From positions 1 through 14,351 of the forward strand of contig DAOWHE010000064.1 in assembly GCA_030641585.1 (NCBI GenBank): a stretch of DNA of 14,351 nucleotides, given 5' to 3'. The notes beneath the pieces were generated by a model. It was not told the DNA's origin, did not search any database, and saw nothing but the letters and a program-made list of their open reading frames with translations. This DNA is from Dehalococcoidales bacterium. GTDB lineage: Bacteria; Chloroflexota; Dehalococcoidia; Dehalococcoidales; ARS1013. Shown here piece by piece: positions 1 through 8,611 of the stretch (the first letter of the stretch is position 1; each line of letters opens with the position of its first letter). Made by a program: the position numbers and the translations under genes.

Positions 1-18
1 AGCCAAGAGGGAATGAAA

Positions 19-906
19 ATGACGGCACAGATTATCAGTGGCACCGAAATTGCCAAACAGATTCGTGAGGAGCTAAAACAGGAAATCGCTGAACTTAGGC
101 TGAAGCATAATCTGATACCGGGCTTAGCCACTGTCCTGATGGGTAGCGACCCGGCTTCCCAGGTCTATGTTGGCTCGAAGGTAAAGACATGTGAGGCCCT
201 GGGTATCTATTCGGAAAGGCACGACCTGTCGGCTGAAACCGATGAGCCAACACTGCTGGCTCTCGTTGACCGACTTAATAAAGACCCCAAGATTCACGGT
301 ATCCTGGTGCAGTTACCCCTACCAAAGCATATCAACGAAACCAATATTCTTCTGACTGTTGACCCCAAAAAGGATGTTGACGGCTTTCACCCAGTGAATG
401 TGGGCAAACTGATGATTGGGCAACCGGACTATCTACCCTGCACTCCACACGGCATCCAGGAGCTACTTATCAGGTCAGGAGTCAAGATTGAGGGAGCCGA
501 GGTCGTTATTGTCGGCAGAAGCAATATCGTGGGTAAACCTTTAGCCAATATCCTGCTGCAAAAGAAAGCCGGGGCCAATGCCACCGTTACCGTATGCCAT
601 ACCGGAACCGGTGACATCGCCTTTCATACCAGGAGGGCTGATATAATAATTGTAGCCCTCGGAAAACCTAAATTCATTACTGCTGATATGGTCAAGGAGG
701 GGGCGGTAGTGATAGATGTCGGCGTCCACCGGATAGGAAAAACCGCAGAGGGCAAAGCCATCTTATGTGGTGATGTTGACTTTGACGCTGTTAAGGAGAA
801 GGCCAAAGCCATAACTCCGGTACCTGGTGGCGTTGGACCAATGACCATAACTATGCTTATGCTAAATACGGTAAAGGCAGCCAAGTTGGCTGCTGGCTTG
901 GCCTAG
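19..906 (+). CDS. folD: Bifunctional methylenetetrahydrofolate dehydrogenase / methenyltetrahydrofolate cyclohydrolase
   Basis: Cytoplasmic FolD interconverts methylene-, methenyl- and formyl-tetrahydrofolate, here feeding the methyl branch of the Wood-Ljungdahl pathway. The protein is about 295 residues, normal for the family. Visible family motifs are YVGSKVKTCEALGI near the N-terminus with the active-site Tyr and Lys, GILVQLPLP, DVDGFHPVN, the nucleotide-binding loop VIVGRSNIVGKP, and the C-terminal PVPGGVGPMT. Two in-frame ATGs compete, at 13 and 19. The GAGGG at 7-11 sits 7 bases before the second but only 1 base before the first, so I chose 19. It is the first gene seen of the operon, and a gene for the preceding step (formate-THF ligase) may lie just upstream. 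The stop is 14 bases before the next small ORF. Identity is certain; only the exact start is open. Confidence 0.97.
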   Translation: MTAQIISGTEIAKQIREELKQEIAELRLKHNLIPGLATVLMGSDPASQVYVGSKVKTCEALGIYSERHDLSAETDEPTLLALVDRLNKDPKIHGILVQLPLPKHINETNILLTVDPKKDVDGFHPVNVGKLMIGQPDYLPCTPHGIQELLIRSGVKIEGAEVVIVGRSNIVGKPLANILLQKKAGANATVTVCHTGTGDIAFHTRRADIIIVALGKPKFITADMVKEGAVVIDVGVHRIGKTAEGKAILCGDVDFDAVKEKAKAITPVPGGVGPMTITMLMLNTVKAAKLAAGLA

Positions 907-920
907 AACGGAGGGAAGAG

Positions 921-1091
921 ATGGAATATAAGATTCTGGAAAAGAGCGCCCCCGGCCGCAACAAGGTAAAGGTGCTGGGAGCCACCTTTGAGAAGGGTAA
1001 ACCCAGGGGGGAGGCTGCCGGGAGGTGGCAACATAAACTGAGGAACAGAGAGGAGAAACTGAAATATCTTGAAGCTGGTGAGCATTACTAG
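921..1091 (+). CDS. Unrecognised 56-residue basic protein between folD and acsD
   Basis: This short ORF has a strong ribosome binding site, GGAGGG at 910-915, five bases before its ATG, and lies 14 bases after folD. The product begins MEYKILEKSAPGRNKVKVLG. It has 14 Lys+Arg against 8 acidic residues (all Glu, no Asp), no Cys, no signal peptide and no membrane segment. The C-terminal third is Lys/Arg/Glu-rich and likely helical (about residues 35-53). I do not recognise a family. Its position inside a C1/CODH-ACS operon suggests a small accessory factor, but that is inference only. The alternative is a chance ORF in a 250-base gap; the good ribosome binding site and sound fit in the gap argue for a real gene. 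Confidence 0.6.
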   Translation: MEYKILEKSAPGRNKVKVLGATFEKGKPRGEAAGRWQHKLRNREEKLKYLEAGEHY

Positions 1092-1145
1092 TACGGAAAA
1101 GAGTGGTTTGGCAGTGAAAAAAGAAAGAGCCCGGCTTAAAGTAAT

Positions 1146-1150
1146 GGAGG
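1146..1150 (+). promoter_or_regulatory. Ribosome binding site that sets the acsD start
   Basis: GGAGG lies 5 bases before the ATG at 1156. No comparable site precedes the upstream in-frame TTG at 1069, which also lies inside the preceding small ORF. The site therefore decides the start of acsD. Confidence 0.75.
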
Positions 1151-1155
1151 CAAAA

Positions 1156-2103
1156 ATGGCATTTGAGGTTCCCAAGCTCTCATATAGTGGCCGAATCAGA
1201 GAAATAACACTGGGTAAGGGGGATAAAGCGGTAACTGTTGGTGGTGAGATGTCCTACCCCTTCCACCTCTTTGAAGGCGAGATGCCACACCTGCCCAAAA
1301 TAGCCATGGAGGTTTATGATACACTGCCTGAGGGCTGGGCCGAGGCTGCTCTGGAGCCATTTAAGGGGGTAACCGATGACCCGGTTGCCTGGGCCAAGAA
1401 ATGCATCGATGACTACGGGGCAGAAATGGTCTGTCTTCAACTGGAAAGCACCGACCCCAATGGGCTTGACCGCAGCGCTCCCGAAGCCGCCGAAATTGCC
1501 AAAAAGGTAGCTGATGCTATCAGTGTCCCTCTAATCGTCTGGGGAACAGCCAATCATGATAAAGATACTGAGGTCTTGAGAAAGGTATGCGAGCTCTGCC
1601 AGGGGAAGAACCTGATAATAGGACCGGTGGAGGAAGGGGATTATAAAAAGATAGCTGCCGCAGCAATTGGTTACCAGCACACGGTAGCTGCCTCAACTCC
1701 TATAGACATAAACCTGGCTAAGCAGCTCAATATTCTGCTGGGCAATCTTGGCATTGCTGACGAGCGGCTCTTGATAGACCCTACTATTAGCGGCATAGGC
1801 TACGGCATTGAATACTGCTACTCAGTAATGGAGAGGATGCGGGTAGCCGCCTTAACCCAGCAGGATGAAAAACTCCAGCTGCCTATCATCTGCAACGTAG
1901 CCAGAGAAACATGGAAGACCAAAGAAGTAAAGATACCAACTGAAGAAGACCCCAAGCTCGGGGATGCCAAAAAGCGAGGTATTCTAATGGAAGCCATGTC
2001 AGCTATGGTCTTGCTTCTGGCCGGGGCTGACATATTAATTATGAGACACCCAGAGGCAATAAAGCTGATTAGGGAGATGATTTCTGAACTGGCAGCTTCA
2101 TAA
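1156..2103 (+). CDS. acsD: Corrinoid iron-sulfur protein small subunit (CODH/ACS delta subunit)
   Basis: AcsD is the TIM-barrel small subunit of the corrinoid iron-sulfur protein. With AcsC it carries the methyl group on cobalt from methyl-THF to the A-cluster of acetyl-CoA synthase. From the ATG at 1156 the product is 315 residues starting MAFEVPKLSYSGRI, close to the bacterial family length. Family-typical stretches are the N-terminal GRIREITLG, the GGEMSYPFHLFEG block, and DPTISGIGYGIEY from about residue 208. The frame stays open upstream to a TTG at 1069, but that extension overlaps the small ORF at 921-1091 and lacks a ribosome binding site. Translation starts 64 bases after that small ORF ends. 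cooS follows after 28 bases. Identification is firm from sequence and from its neighbours cooS-acsB-acsC. Confidence 0.95.
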   Translation: MAFEVPKLSYSGRIREITLGKGDKAVTVGGEMSYPFHLFEGEMPHLPKIAMEVYDTLPEGWAEAALEPFKGVTDDPVAWAKKCIDDYGAEMVCLQLESTDPNGLDRSAPEAAEIAKKVADAISVPLIVWGTANHDKDTEVLRKVCELCQGKNLIIGPVEEGDYKKIAAAAIGYQHTVAASTPIDINLAKQLNILLGNLGIADERLLIDPTISGIGYGIEYCYSVMERMRVAALTQQDEKLQLPIICNVARETWKTKEVKIPTEEDPKLGDAKKRGILMEAMSAMVLLLAGADILIMRHPEAIKLIREMISELAAS

Positions 2104-2131
2104 ATAGTTAAAAAAGAGGGGTGATACAAAG

Positions 2132-4099
2132 ATGGCAGAAAAAGAGGTAAAGAAGAGTATTGATAGTGCCACTATCAATATGCTAGAAAAGGCCTCAAGC
2201 GATGGAGTTAGCACCGCCTTTAGTCGGGCAGCAGCAATGAAGCCCTGCCCCATAGGTGCTGAGGGCAGCTGCTGTAGCAACTGTGCTATGGGGCCCTGCC
2301 GAGTTCCCTTACCTAGAGGCAGGGAAGAGACCCTGGAGGATAAACAAAAGAGAAAAGGGGTCTGTGGAGCCACTGCGGAGACCATCGCCGCCCGTAATTT
2401 TCTCCGCATGATAGCCGCCGGGACGGCATCCCATAGCGACCATGGCCGTGAGGTAACCAAGATATTTTTAGCTGTGGCTAAGGGAGAGGCACCAGGCTAC
2501 GAAATCAAAGACGAGCAGAAGCTCCTGCAGCTAGCTCTGGACTTTGGCATCAAAATTGGCGATCGCAGCAATAATGAAATAGCCGTTGATATTGGCCAAA
2601 CCCTCTTAGGCGAGTTCGGCAAGCAGGAGGGAGAGCTCCTGTTTCTTAAGCGGGCGCCACTTAAACGCCAGGAACTATGGCGAAAGCAGGGGGTTGCCCC
2701 ACGGGGTATAGATAGAGAAGTGGTTGAGGCAATGCATCGCACCCACATGGGGGTTGACCAGGACTACCACAGCCTGCTCCGCCACGGGGTTAGAACAGCG
2801 CTGGCCGACGGCTGGGGGGGCAGCATGATTGCCACTGAGCTACAGGATGTCCTGTTTGGCACCCCGTCACCGGTAGCGAGTCAGATAAACCTCGGCGTGC
2901 TTAAAAAAGACGAAGTAAATGTTATCATCCACGGCCACGAGCCCTATCTTGCCGAACTAATTGCCGTCGTGGCTCAAGACCCCAAGATAATCCAGTACGC
3001 CAAGTCCAAGGGCGCTAAAGGGATAAACCTAGCCGGTATGTGCTGCACTGCCAACGAGATATTGATGCGCCATGGGATACCTATAGCCGGTAATTTCCTG
3101 CAGCAAGAGCTAGCCATAGTTACCGGAGCTCTAGAGGCTATAGTGGTTGATGTCCAGTGCATTATGCAAGGGCTAGCCGATGTTGCCAGCTGCTATCATA
3201 CCAAGGTCATTACCACCGACCGCAGAGCCCATATCCAGGACGCTACTCATATGGAGTTTGATGAGCATAAAGGAGTTGAATCAGCTAAAGCAATACTTAA
3301 AGCCGCCATTGATAACTTCCCCAATAGAGGCCAGAATGTTCGCATTCCCAAGGAGAAGACCGACCTCATTGCCGGCTTCAGCCATGAGACCATTAACTAT
3401 TTACTCGGCGGAATGTTTCGCGCTTCCTACCGGCCACTGAATGACAATATAATTAACGGACGAATAAGGGGAGTGGCTGGCGTTGTTGGCTGCAACAATC
3501 CCCGGGTTACCCACGATATGCAACTGGATATGGTCAAAGAACTCATCAAGAACGATGTGCTAGTCCTGCAAACCGGTTGCATGGCTATGGCCAGTGCCAA
3601 AGCCGGACTGATGGTTCCCGAGGCGGCGGCTAAATATGCTGGCGCGGGCTTAGCCTCAGTATGTGAAGCGGTTGGTATCCCACCGGTACTGCACATGGGC
3701 GCCTGTATTGATAACTCTCGCCTCCTGATGGCGGCCACAGCCATGGTTAAAGACGGAGGCTTAGGTGACGACCTCAGCGACCTGCCGGTAGTCGGCGCCG
3801 CCCCCGAATGGATGAGCGAGAAGGCACTTGCCATCGGCCAGTACTTCGTTGCCTCCGGAGTATTTACCATATTCGGCGTAACCTGGCCGACTATAGGCAG
3901 TAAAGAAGTAACCAAATATCTATTTGAGGACTTTGAGGAAATGTATGGTGCCACCTGGGCCTTTGAACCAGACCCGATTAAGGCAGCCCATCTTATGATT
4001 GAGCAAATTGATAAAAAGCGCAAAGCTCTGGGGATTGACAAGGCTCGAGAGCGGATACTCTACGATATGGAAATGAGACGGGAGCTGGAAGCAGTCTGA
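2132..4099 (+). CDS. cooS: Anaerobic Ni-Fe carbon monoxide dehydrogenase, catalytic subunit
   Basis: This enzyme (CooS/AcsA) reduces CO2 to CO, or oxidises CO, and passes CO through the complex to acetyl-CoA synthase. It is 655 residues, full length. The N-terminal cluster region has Cys39, Cys47, Cys48, Cys51, Cys56 and Cys78, matching the D- and B-cluster pattern of crystallised CODHs. The Ni-containing C-cluster ligands are all present: the HGH motif at residues 267-269, Cys304/305 in GMCCTANE, Cys343 in VQCIMQ, Cys454 in VGCNNPR, Cys483 in TGCMAMA and Cys525 in MGACIDNSR. Catalytic-type His in SHSDHGRE and Lys in MSEKALAIG are also present, so the enzyme should be active. GGGGTGA 7 bases before the ATG supports the start. 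No cooC-like nickel ATPase is adjacent. Because it sits in the acs operon it would also be called acsA. Confidence 0.97.
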   Translation: MAEKEVKKSIDSATINMLEKASSDGVSTAFSRAAAMKPCPIGAEGSCCSNCAMGPCRVPLPRGREETLEDKQKRKGVCGATAETIAARNFLRMIAAGTASHSDHGREVTKIFLAVAKGEAPGYEIKDEQKLLQLALDFGIKIGDRSNNEIAVDIGQTLLGEFGKQEGELLFLKRAPLKRQELWRKQGVAPRGIDREVVEAMHRTHMGVDQDYHSLLRHGVRTALADGWGGSMIATELQDVLFGTPSPVASQINLGVLKKDEVNVIIHGHEPYLAELIAVVAQDPKIIQYAKSKGAKGINLAGMCCTANEILMRHGIPIAGNFLQQELAIVTGALEAIVVDVQCIMQGLADVASCYHTKVITTDRRAHIQDATHMEFDEHKGVESAKAILKAAIDNFPNRGQNVRIPKEKTDLIAGFSHETINYLLGGMFRASYRPLNDNIINGRIRGVAGVVGCNNPRVTHDMQLDMVKELIKNDVLVLQTGCMAMASAKAGLMVPEAAAKYAGAGLASVCEAVGIPPVLHMGACIDNSRLLMAATAMVKDGGLGDDLSDLPVVGAAPEWMSEKALAIGQYFVASGVFTIFGVTWPTIGSKEVTKYLFEDFEEMYGATWAFEPDPIKAAHLMIEQIDKKRKALGIDKARERILYDMEMRRELEAV

Positions 4100-4136
4100 C
4101 AACCCGAGCTAGCAATTAAGTAAAGGATGGTTAAAA

Positions 4137-6341
4137 ATGTCTAAAATCATCGCATCAGCAGCTATTAGAGGAGCCCACAAAATTGTAGCCCGAGCTGAAA
4201 AGAAATGGCAAGAGGCAATGGAGAAGTGGCAACCGAATGAAGCGGTAGGCTTTCCCAACACTGCCTATTACCTGCCAGTAATCTACGGCATTTTAGGCAT
4301 CAAGGTTGAAAAATTGGCTGATATGGAGCCGGTGCTGAAGCGATGTAAGTCTCTCCTGCCACCACTGGTAAAAGAGACACACCCACTTCCCTACCTGGCA
4401 CCAGCCCTTGACGCCGGCATGGCAACCTTCTTTGCCGAAGAAATCATTGAAGCCATAAGGTATCTGGAAGAGCCAGATTTTTACACCAAACAGGAAGATC
4501 CCACCGACAATAATATCTGGCTAGGTGCCGCCGACGATGTAATCCTCAGAAAGAGAGGGATTGAATTTGTTGATGGCACCGCCCCTGGTTTTGCTGCCAT
4601 ACTCGGTGCGGCGCCGACTAATGAAATAGCCGTCAAAATTGCTCATGAACTCCAGCAGAAGAACCTTTATGTCTTTATGACAGCTTCTCATGACGGCAAA
4701 AAGTTCTCCGAGCAGCTTATAGAGTCCGGAGCGCAGATTGGCTGGCCGACTCGTCTTATCTCCTTTGGCCCAGACGTTTCAGCCACCGTCTTTGCCATGG
4801 GTTTTGCCACCAGGGTCGCCCTCTCCTTCGGCGGTGTTTCACCCGGCGATTTCAGGAAGGTCCTCATCTATAACAAAGACCGCACTTTCGCCTTCGCCAT
4901 GCCGCTGGGCTATGTTACCGATGAGTGGTATGCCAATGCCGCTGGGGCTGTTAACTTCGGATTCCCGACCATTGCCGATACCCCGATACCGGAAATTCTG
5001 CCCACTGGAATCTGCACCTATGAGCATGTTGTCGCCAATATTCCCCATGACAAAATAGTGGCTAGAGCGATAGAGGTAAGAGGGCTAAAGGTTGCCGTCG
5101 CTGAAGTGCCGATACCGGTAGCCTATGGTCCCGCCTTTGAAGGCGAGAGGGTCAGGCGTGATGACGTTTATCTGGAGTTTGGCGGCGGCAAAACACAGAT
5201 GATTGAGTGGGTTACCTCCAAGCGAATGGATGAAGTGGAGGATGGCAAGATTGAGGTCATCGGACCAGAGATAACCGATGTCCCGGTTGGTTCCAAACTA
5301 CCTATGGCCATAGCCGTTGAGGTTGCCGGCCGGGAGATGCAGGAGGATTACGAACCTATCCTGGAGCGGCAGATTCACCATTATATAAACTATGCCCAAG
5401 GGCTAATGCACATTGGACAAAGGGATATTGCCTGGATACGAATTAGCAAGGCAGCTATGGAGAAGGGTTTTAAGCTCCACCACATAGGTTCTATCCTCCA
5501 TACCAAACTACACCAGGATTTTGGTCGGATTTTTGATAAATTACAGATAAGAATTTACACCGAGGCGGACAAGGTGCAAGAGATAGTAGATAAAGCCAAA
5601 GCGATATATGCCATTCGAGATGCCCGGATTGAAGGCATGACCGATGAAACTACTGATATGTTCTACTCGTGCACCTTGTGTCAGTCTTTTGCCCCCAGCC
5701 ATGTTTGCGTCATCAGCCCGGAGAGAACCGGCCTCTGCGGCTCCTATAACTGGATGGATTGCAAGGCGGCTAAAGAGATTAATCCTACCGGGCCCAATCA
5801 GCCGGTGCCCAAAGGGGAGACCATTGATGCCAAGCTTGGTCAGTGGAAAGGGGTAAACGAGTTTGTCTTTAAAGCCTCTCGTGGTAAACTGGACCACTAC
5901 AACTTCTACAGCATCATATATGACCCAATGACTGCCTGTGGCTGTATGGAGTGCATTTCCGCTATCTTGCCACTGTGTAACGGAATAATGGCGGTAAATA
6001 GAGAGCACACCGGGATGACCCCCTGTGGCATGAAGTTTACCACGCTGGCAGGAACTATCGGTGGTGGCATAAGTAGCCCCGGCTTTGTTGGCCACAGCAA
6101 GTATAATATTAACCAGAGAAAATTCCTCAGTGCCGAGGGTGGTATTAAGAGGTTGGTCTGGATGCCCAAGATGCTTAAGGAAGAGATTGCCGACCGCTTT
6201 AACGCCAGGGCAAAAGAAATCGGCATTCCCAACCTTCTTGACATGATAGCCGACGAGACAGTGGGCACCACCGAGGAGGAAATCCTCCCCTTCCTCGAGG
6301 AGAAAGGACACCCGGCGCTCACTATGGAACCAATAATGTAG
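4137..6341 (+). CDS. acsB: Acetyl-CoA synthase, CODH/ACS beta (A-cluster) subunit, bacterial full-length form
   Basis: AcsB joins CO, the methyl group from the corrinoid protein and CoA to form acetyl-CoA. The 734-residue product is the long bacterial form. It keeps the N-terminal domain that docks on CODH, which archaeal CdhC lacks. A-cluster ligands are in place: Cys512, Cys515, Cys524 and Cys534 for the Fe4S4 cubane (FYSCTLCQSF to GLCGSY), and the Cys601-Gly602-Cys603 motif in TACGCMEC that binds the distal nickel through backbone and thiols. Spacing between these ligands is the same as in the Moorella enzyme, with a constant offset of six. AAGGA 9 bases upstream supports the ATG. It follows cooS by 37 bases and precedes acsC by 17. 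No defect is seen. Confidence 0.97.
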   Translation: MSKIIASAAIRGAHKIVARAEKKWQEAMEKWQPNEAVGFPNTAYYLPVIYGILGIKVEKLADMEPVLKRCKSLLPPLVKETHPLPYLAPALDAGMATFFAEEIIEAIRYLEEPDFYTKQEDPTDNNIWLGAADDVILRKRGIEFVDGTAPGFAAILGAAPTNEIAVKIAHELQQKNLYVFMTASHDGKKFSEQLIESGAQIGWPTRLISFGPDVSATVFAMGFATRVALSFGGVSPGDFRKVLIYNKDRTFAFAMPLGYVTDEWYANAAGAVNFGFPTIADTPIPEILPTGICTYEHVVANIPHDKIVARAIEVRGLKVAVAEVPIPVAYGPAFEGERVRRDDVYLEFGGGKTQMIEWVTSKRMDEVEDGKIEVIGPEITDVPVGSKLPMAIAVEVAGREMQEDYEPILERQIHHYINYAQGLMHIGQRDIAWIRISKAAMEKGFKLHHIGSILHTKLHQDFGRIFDKLQIRIYTEADKVQEIVDKAKAIYAIRDARIEGMTDETTDMFYSCTLCQSFAPSHVCVISPERTGLCGSYNWMDCKAAKEINPTGPNQPVPKGETIDAKLGQWKGVNEFVFKASRGKLDHYNFYSIIYDPMTACGCMECISAILPLCNGIMAVNREHTGMTPCGMKFTTLAGTIGGGISSPGFVGHSKYNINQRKFLSAEGGIKRLVWMPKMLKEEIADRFNARAKEIGIPNLLDMIADETVGTTEEEILPFLEEKGHPALTMEPIM

Positions 6342-6358
6342 CCAAAGGAGATGTACCA

Positions 6359-7708
6359 ATGCCCCTTACCGGAATAGAGATCTATAAGCTGCTACCCAAG
6401 ACCAACTGTGGTGAATGCGGTGTGCCCACTTGTCTGGCTTTTGCCATGAGTCTGGCTGCCGGGAAGGCGGAACTGGCCGCCTGCCCATATGTTTCAGACG
6501 AGGCAAAGGCCAAATTAGAGGAGGCATCAGCGCCACCCATCAGAGCGGTTACTATCGGTGTCGGTAGTAGAGCCATAAAGGTTGGCGGTGGGACAGTCAT
6601 GTTCCGCCACGAAAAAAGGTTTGACAACCCTCCCGGCTTTGCCATCCTCATCAGCGACACTATGGCCGAAGTTGAGGTTTTGAGTCGGCTGGAGAGGTTC
6701 CAAAAGCTCCAATATGAGAGGGTAGGGCTTACACTCCGTCCCGAGCTGGTGGCTTTAAGGTGTGACTCAGGAGATGCCAGCAAATTTGAGGCTCTGGTTG
6801 CTAAAGTTAATAAGCAAAATAACGACTGTAACATTATCCTGATGAGTGAAAGCCCTGATATCCTAGCGGCTGGGCTTAAAGCCTGTGCTAGCCGAAAACC
6901 ACTCCTTTACGCCGCCACAAAGGACAACCTGGACCGAGTAGCCGATTTGGCTAAAAAACACTCCTGCCCGCTAGCAGTAAAGGCCGACAGCCTGGAAGAG
7001 CTTGCCCAGCTTAGCTCAAAACTGACTGAGTCCGGAGTTAAAGACATAGTCCTTGATTCCGGGGCAAGGACTATTCGCCAAACATTCGAAGACCAGATAG
7101 CTATCAGGCGAGCCGCCCTAGATAAGAAGTCCCGTCCCCTGGGCTTTCCAACCATTGTTTTCCCCGGCGAGATGAGCGATAACCCAATGAAGGAAGCCCT
7201 AATTGCGGCCACTTTTGTGGCTAAATATGGTGGTATAATCGTCCTCTCTGACTTTCAGGGTGAAAGCCTGTTCCCGCTGCTTGTAGCCAGACTGAATATT
7301 TATACCGACCCGCAGCGGCCACTGGCCACCGGTGAGGGAATCTATGAGATTGGCGGCCCTGATGAAAACTCCCCGGTGCTCATTACCTCTAATTTTTCCC
7401 TCACCTACTTCATTGTCTCTGGTGAAATAGAGAATAGCCGGCTTCCCAGCTACCTCTTGGTCAAAGACACCGAAGGACTCTCGGTTATGACCGCCTGGGC
7501 AGCCGGAAAATTCGGTGCCGATGCTATTGCCCCCTTCGTTAAGAAGTGCGGCATCACCGAGCGGGTTAAACACAGAAAACTCGTAATTCCCGGTTATATA
7601 GCTATTGAAAGTGGCAGTCTGGAAGAGGAACTGCCGGGTTGGGAGATTCTGATTGGCCCCAGGGAGGGGGCGCACATTCCAGCCTACCTTAAAACATGGA
7701 AACCTTAA
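6359..7708 (+). CDS. acsC: Corrinoid iron-sulfur protein large subunit (CODH/ACS gamma subunit)
   Basis: AcsC is the large subunit of the corrinoid iron-sulfur protein, partner of AcsD and methyl donor to AcsB. It is 449 residues, typical for the family. The N-terminal Fe4S4 domain has Cys17, Cys20, Cys25 and Cys42 in NCGECGVPTCLAF followed by ELAACP; this cluster reactivates Co(II) to Co(I). A TIM-barrel middle part follows, with DSGARTIRQTFEDQ and FPGEMSDNP among recognisable blocks. The C-terminal third is the B12-binding domain and ends in the family-like IPGYIAIESG to LIGPREGAHIP. The ATG lies 17 bases after acsB. Its stop is followed directly by the ribosome binding site of acsE, so the two are probably translationally coupled. 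Confidence 0.96.
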   Translation: MPLTGIEIYKLLPKTNCGECGVPTCLAFAMSLAAGKAELAACPYVSDEAKAKLEEASAPPIRAVTIGVGSRAIKVGGGTVMFRHEKRFDNPPGFAILISDTMAEVEVLSRLERFQKLQYERVGLTLRPELVALRCDSGDASKFEALVAKVNKQNNDCNIILMSESPDILAAGLKACASRKPLLYAATKDNLDRVADLAKKHSCPLAVKADSLEELAQLSSKLTESGVKDIVLDSGARTIRQTFEDQIAIRRAALDKKSRPLGFPTIVFPGEMSDNPMKEALIAATFVAKYGGIIVLSDFQGESLFPLLVARLNIYTDPQRPLATGEGIYEIGGPDENSPVLITSNFSLTYFIVSGEIENSRLPSYLLVKDTEGLSVMTAWAAGKFGADAIAPFVKKCGITERVKHRKLVIPGYIAIESGSLEEELPGWEILIGPREGAHIPAYLKTWKP

Positions 7709-7712
7709 GGAG
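7707..7712 (+). promoter_or_regulatory. Ribosome binding site that sets the acsE GTG start
   Basis: AAGGAG overlaps the last two bases of the acsC stop codon and lies 7 bases before a GTG at 7720. The in-frame ATG at 7696 lies upstream of this site, inside acsC, and adds eight residues not expected in the family. The site therefore favours the GTG. Confidence 0.8.
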
Positions 7713-7719
7713 AAAACTC

Positions 7720-8598
7720 GTGATACTTGTCGGGGAAAATATAAATATTATGTCCCAAACTATCGGGCCTGCCCTGAGACAGAAAGACCCTCAGCCTATT
7801 CAGGAGCTGGCCCGGGCTGAGACTGAAGCCGGTGTTTCTTGGCTTGACCTCAATATCGGCCCTGCCCGCAAGGCCGGTGATGAGCTGATGAGCTGGCTGG
7901 TTAACACTGTGCAGGAGGTTACCAATTTGCCATTATCTCTGGATACGACAAACCCGGTGGCTATGGAGGCCGGTCTAAAGGCATGCCAGAGGAAGGCACT
8001 AATAAATTCTGTATCTCTTCAGCCGGAGAGGCTGGAGAAGGTATTGCCCCTGGTCAAGCAGTACAATGCAAGTATGATAGGTCTCCTCTGGGGAGTGGAG
8101 GGCATGCCTCGCGATGCCAACGAAAGATGCCTGCTTGCCGTTGATCTTATCTACAAAGCTAACCAACTGGGCATCCCCAATGAAAATATCTGGATTGACC
8201 CTATCGTTACCCCAGTGAGCGTTGAAATAAACCAGATTACAGCCTGTTTTGAGTTTATGAGCATGCTTTCCGACATTGCTCCGGATTGCAAATCTATCGT
8301 CGGCCTGTCCAACGTTTCAAACGGCACACCAGCCCACCTGAGGCCCTATCTCAATCGCACCTGCCTAGCGATGCTGATGAAGTACGGGCTCTATTCCGCC
8401 ATTGCCGATGCCTTTGACCCTGAACTGGTAAAGCTCGCCAGAGGCGAGATGCCGCAGATAGTTGAGCTGGTGCATCGGGTAATGGACGGTGAGAGTCCTG
8501 ACCTTTCCTCTTTGAGTCAGCAAGAGCGAAACTACGTAAAAACAGTCCGTGTTCTTACCGGCCAGTCACTCTACTCTCACTCGTGGCTTGAGATATAG
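7720..8598 (+). CDS. acsE: Methyltetrahydrofolate:corrinoid iron-sulfur protein methyltransferase
   Basis: AcsE moves the methyl group from methyl-THF to the cobalt of AcsC/AcsD. I start it at the GTG at 7720, giving 292 residues that begin MILVGENIN, matching the family N-terminus. An ATG at 7696 inside acsC would add eight. Pterin-binding residues typical of the DHPS-like barrel are visible: Asp43 and Asn45 in LDLNIGP, Asp75 in LDTTNP, the IDPIVTPV strand, and Asn198 in GLSNVS. The product is about 30 residues longer than the 262-residue Moorella enzyme. The extra stretch lies near the C-terminus (ARGEMPQIVELVHRVMDG onward) before a conserved-looking end, SLYSHSWLEI. This longer form resembles MeTr-like proteins annotated as dihydropteroate synthase; the operon position argues strongly for methyltransferase. 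Confidence 0.93.
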   Translation: MILVGENINIMSQTIGPALRQKDPQPIQELARAETEAGVSWLDLNIGPARKAGDELMSWLVNTVQEVTNLPLSLDTTNPVAMEAGLKACQRKALINSVSLQPERLEKVLPLVKQYNASMIGLLWGVEGMPRDANERCLLAVDLIYKANQLGIPNENIWIDPIVTPVSVEINQITACFEFMSMLSDIAPDCKSIVGLSNVSNGTPAHLRPYLNRTCLAMLMKYGLYSAIADAFDPELVKLARGEMPQIVELVHRVMDGESPDLSSLSQQERNYVKTVRVLTGQSLYSHSWLEI

Positions 8599-8611
8599 CC
8601 CCAACCATAAA

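Noticed and set aside
1069..1155. TTG start extending AcsD by 29 residues
   Set aside because: It overlaps the small ORF and has no ribosome site. The ATG at 1156 has GGAGG at 5 bases and gives the family-like N-terminus.
3427..4041. 204-codon open frame antisense to cooS
   Set aside because: It lies wholly within the conserved cooS C-terminus, with no ribosome site or recognisable domain.
5541..6359. Long 272-codon open frame antisense to acsB
   Set aside because: The acsB frame beneath it is fully conserved with catalytic residues. The antisense product resembles no known family and looks like a codon-bias shadow.
7696..7719. ATG start for AcsE inside acsC
   Set aside because: AAGGAG lies downstream of this ATG and 7 bases before the GTG at 7720, where family similarity begins.
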